Shown: one piece after another, positions 47,885-48,725 of the stretch
How the letters are laid out: every line of letters starts with the position of its first letter
How positions within the stretch are numbered: the stretch's first letter is position 1
DNA from: a virus
DNA length: 48,725 nucleotides
Direction: 5' to 3' (one strand)
Virus record (IMG/VR): IMGVR_UViG_3300023087_000026
Location: 1 to 48,725 of that record
Position numbers and translations under genes: made by a program
Notes under the pieces: generated by a model
The model's input: only the letters and a program-made list of their open reading frames with translations
Databases searched by the model: none
Told to the model about the DNA's origin: nothing

Positions 47885-48725
47885 TTATCCTGTAATATAC
47901 ACAGTATAGTTCTGCATATCTTTATCTATATAAACTGTTCTGTTTTCTTCAGTAACATGTACAGTATCACTACCACCGTATGAAACTATATAAAGTACTC
48001 TTGATCTATCATAACTGTCAGCAAACTGACCGAAGTCAAATCTTACAGCAATAGGGTCATCTAAGTCTATAGCTGGGGTTAATACGACAGAAGGTGGTAC
48101 TACTGTTGCCTGTGCGTCTACATCGTCAAACGCTGCGTTAGCTATCGTAGCTGTTACTGCGCTGGGTGTTGTATTGGCTTTAGCATCTACATCATCGAAT
48201 GCTGATACTGCTAGTGCTGCTGTTACAGAGCCACCAATGTCTGTATTAGCTTTAGCATCTACGTCACCAAATGCACTTGCTGTAATACTAGACGCTGCCA
48301 CTGGCATGAATGCTCTAGCTTGTGCATCCTCATCTGCAAAGTCTGTGATGTAGATAGAGAGGAATGCTGCAGTAGTACTTAAGAAGCCACTTGCTTGAGC
48401 ATCTACATCTGCAAAATCTTCAGCAGTAAGTGTAGCTGTGACAGAGCCACCTATGCTTGTGTTTGCTTTAGCGTCAAAGTCTATGTCTAATGCAAAGGTA
48501 GCTGTAGCACCACTTGGTGTAATATTAGCTTTACCTGTTACAGAAGTAAAGTCACTAATGCTAGAAGAAGCAATTACATTAGAAGTAGTTATACTTGCCT
48601 GTGCATCAAAGTCAAGTGCTGATGCAGCAAAAGTAGATGTTGCACCAGATAAAGTTGTACTAGCCTGTGCATCTACATCATCAAATGCTGCTGCAGTAAA
48701 ACTAGCTGTAGCTGCTGGTATAGTT
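47885..48725 (-). CDS. Repeat-rich virion protein, C-terminal part (open at the window edge)
   Basis: The frame is open from base 48,725 to a stop at 47,885 (280 aa). It contains about nine repeats of 22-25 residues, each ending in a form of FDDVDAQAS or FGDVDAKANT, for example TAAAFDDVDAQAS, ITDFADEDAQA, TASAFGDVDAKAN. An internal ATG at 48,307 is not the real start, since the repeats continue upstream of it. Joined to 62-1 across the ends it makes about 300 aa. Likely a beta-repeat fibre or decoration next to connector genes. Confidence 0.65.
   Translation of the reverse strand, partial: TIPAATASFTAAAFDDVDAQASTTLSGATSTFAASALDFDAQASITTSNVIASSSISDFTSVTGKANITPSGATATFALDIDFDAKANTSIGGSVTATLTAEDFADVDAQASGFLSTTAAFLSIYITDFADEDAQARAFMPVAASSITASAFGDVDAKANTDIGGSVTAALAVSAFDDVDAKANTTPSAVTATIANAAFDDVDAQATVVPPSVVLTPAIDLDDPIAVRFDFGQFADSYDRSRVLYIVSYGGSDTVHVTEENRTVYIDKDMQNYTVYITG

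Overview
The window reads as the genome of a short-tailed, T7/P22-like marine bacteriophage (podovirus). It is probably a complete, circularly closed contig of 48,725 bp. The best overall match in gene content is the HMO-2011-type group of SAR116/roseobacter phages. That assignment is an inference from a DNA polymerase with a DnaJ-type zinc insert, separate primase and helicase genes, a tyrosine recombinase, ThyX, a class II ribonucleotide reductase, a T7-type resolvase and marine-phage structural proteins. An alphaproteobacterial host is suggested by a DUF1127 gene and a DUF6127-like gene. No phage RNA polymerase was found, and the promoters that can be read are sigma70-like, so host polymerase is probably used.

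The layout has two opposed blocks. The minus strand from 14,832 down to 1, apparently continuing from 48,725 down to 35,176, is one long morphogenesis block: small basic proteins, DUF1127, lysis genes (EF-hand holin candidate, M15 endolysin, u-spanin candidate), terminase, portal, scaffold, major capsid, repeat-rich fibre protein, connector, tail tube, fibres and injected virion proteins. The reading frame of the repeat protein is open through both window edges and joins in phase, which supports circularity. The plus strand from 15,780 to 35,148 is the early/replication block: many small genes, SleB hydrolase, DUF932, recombinase, primase, helicase, ThyX, PolA, SSB candidate, Cas4-like nuclease, T7-type endonuclease, DUF3310, class II RNR, DUF1289 and MazG-like. 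A bidirectional terminator at 35,157-35,175 separates the converging blocks, and a 947-bp divergent control region (14,833-15,779) separates their starts.

The most unusual signal is in the control region and first early genes (about 15.2-18.3 kb). Short perfect inverted repeats, with stems of 5-7 bp and loops of 2-5 nt, recur about every 30 nt through coding and non-coding DNA without regard to reading frame. Many loops are C-GNA-G triloops. A 14-nt palindrome, GTCCGATGTCGGAC, occurs six times. In three consecutive genes it forms part of a module: palindrome, 4-5 nt, a mini-hairpin whose loop is the GGA of the Shine-Dalgarno sequence, then the start codon. I know of no described system that matches this arrangement.

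The gene functions fit a phage that rebuilds nucleotide pools (RNR, ThyX, MazG-like, DUF3310), replicates with a T7-like replisome, degrades or resolves DNA with two nucleases, and lyses with an endolysin, holin candidate and unimolecular spanin candidate. The recombinase raises the possibility of integration, but no attP site was recognised.
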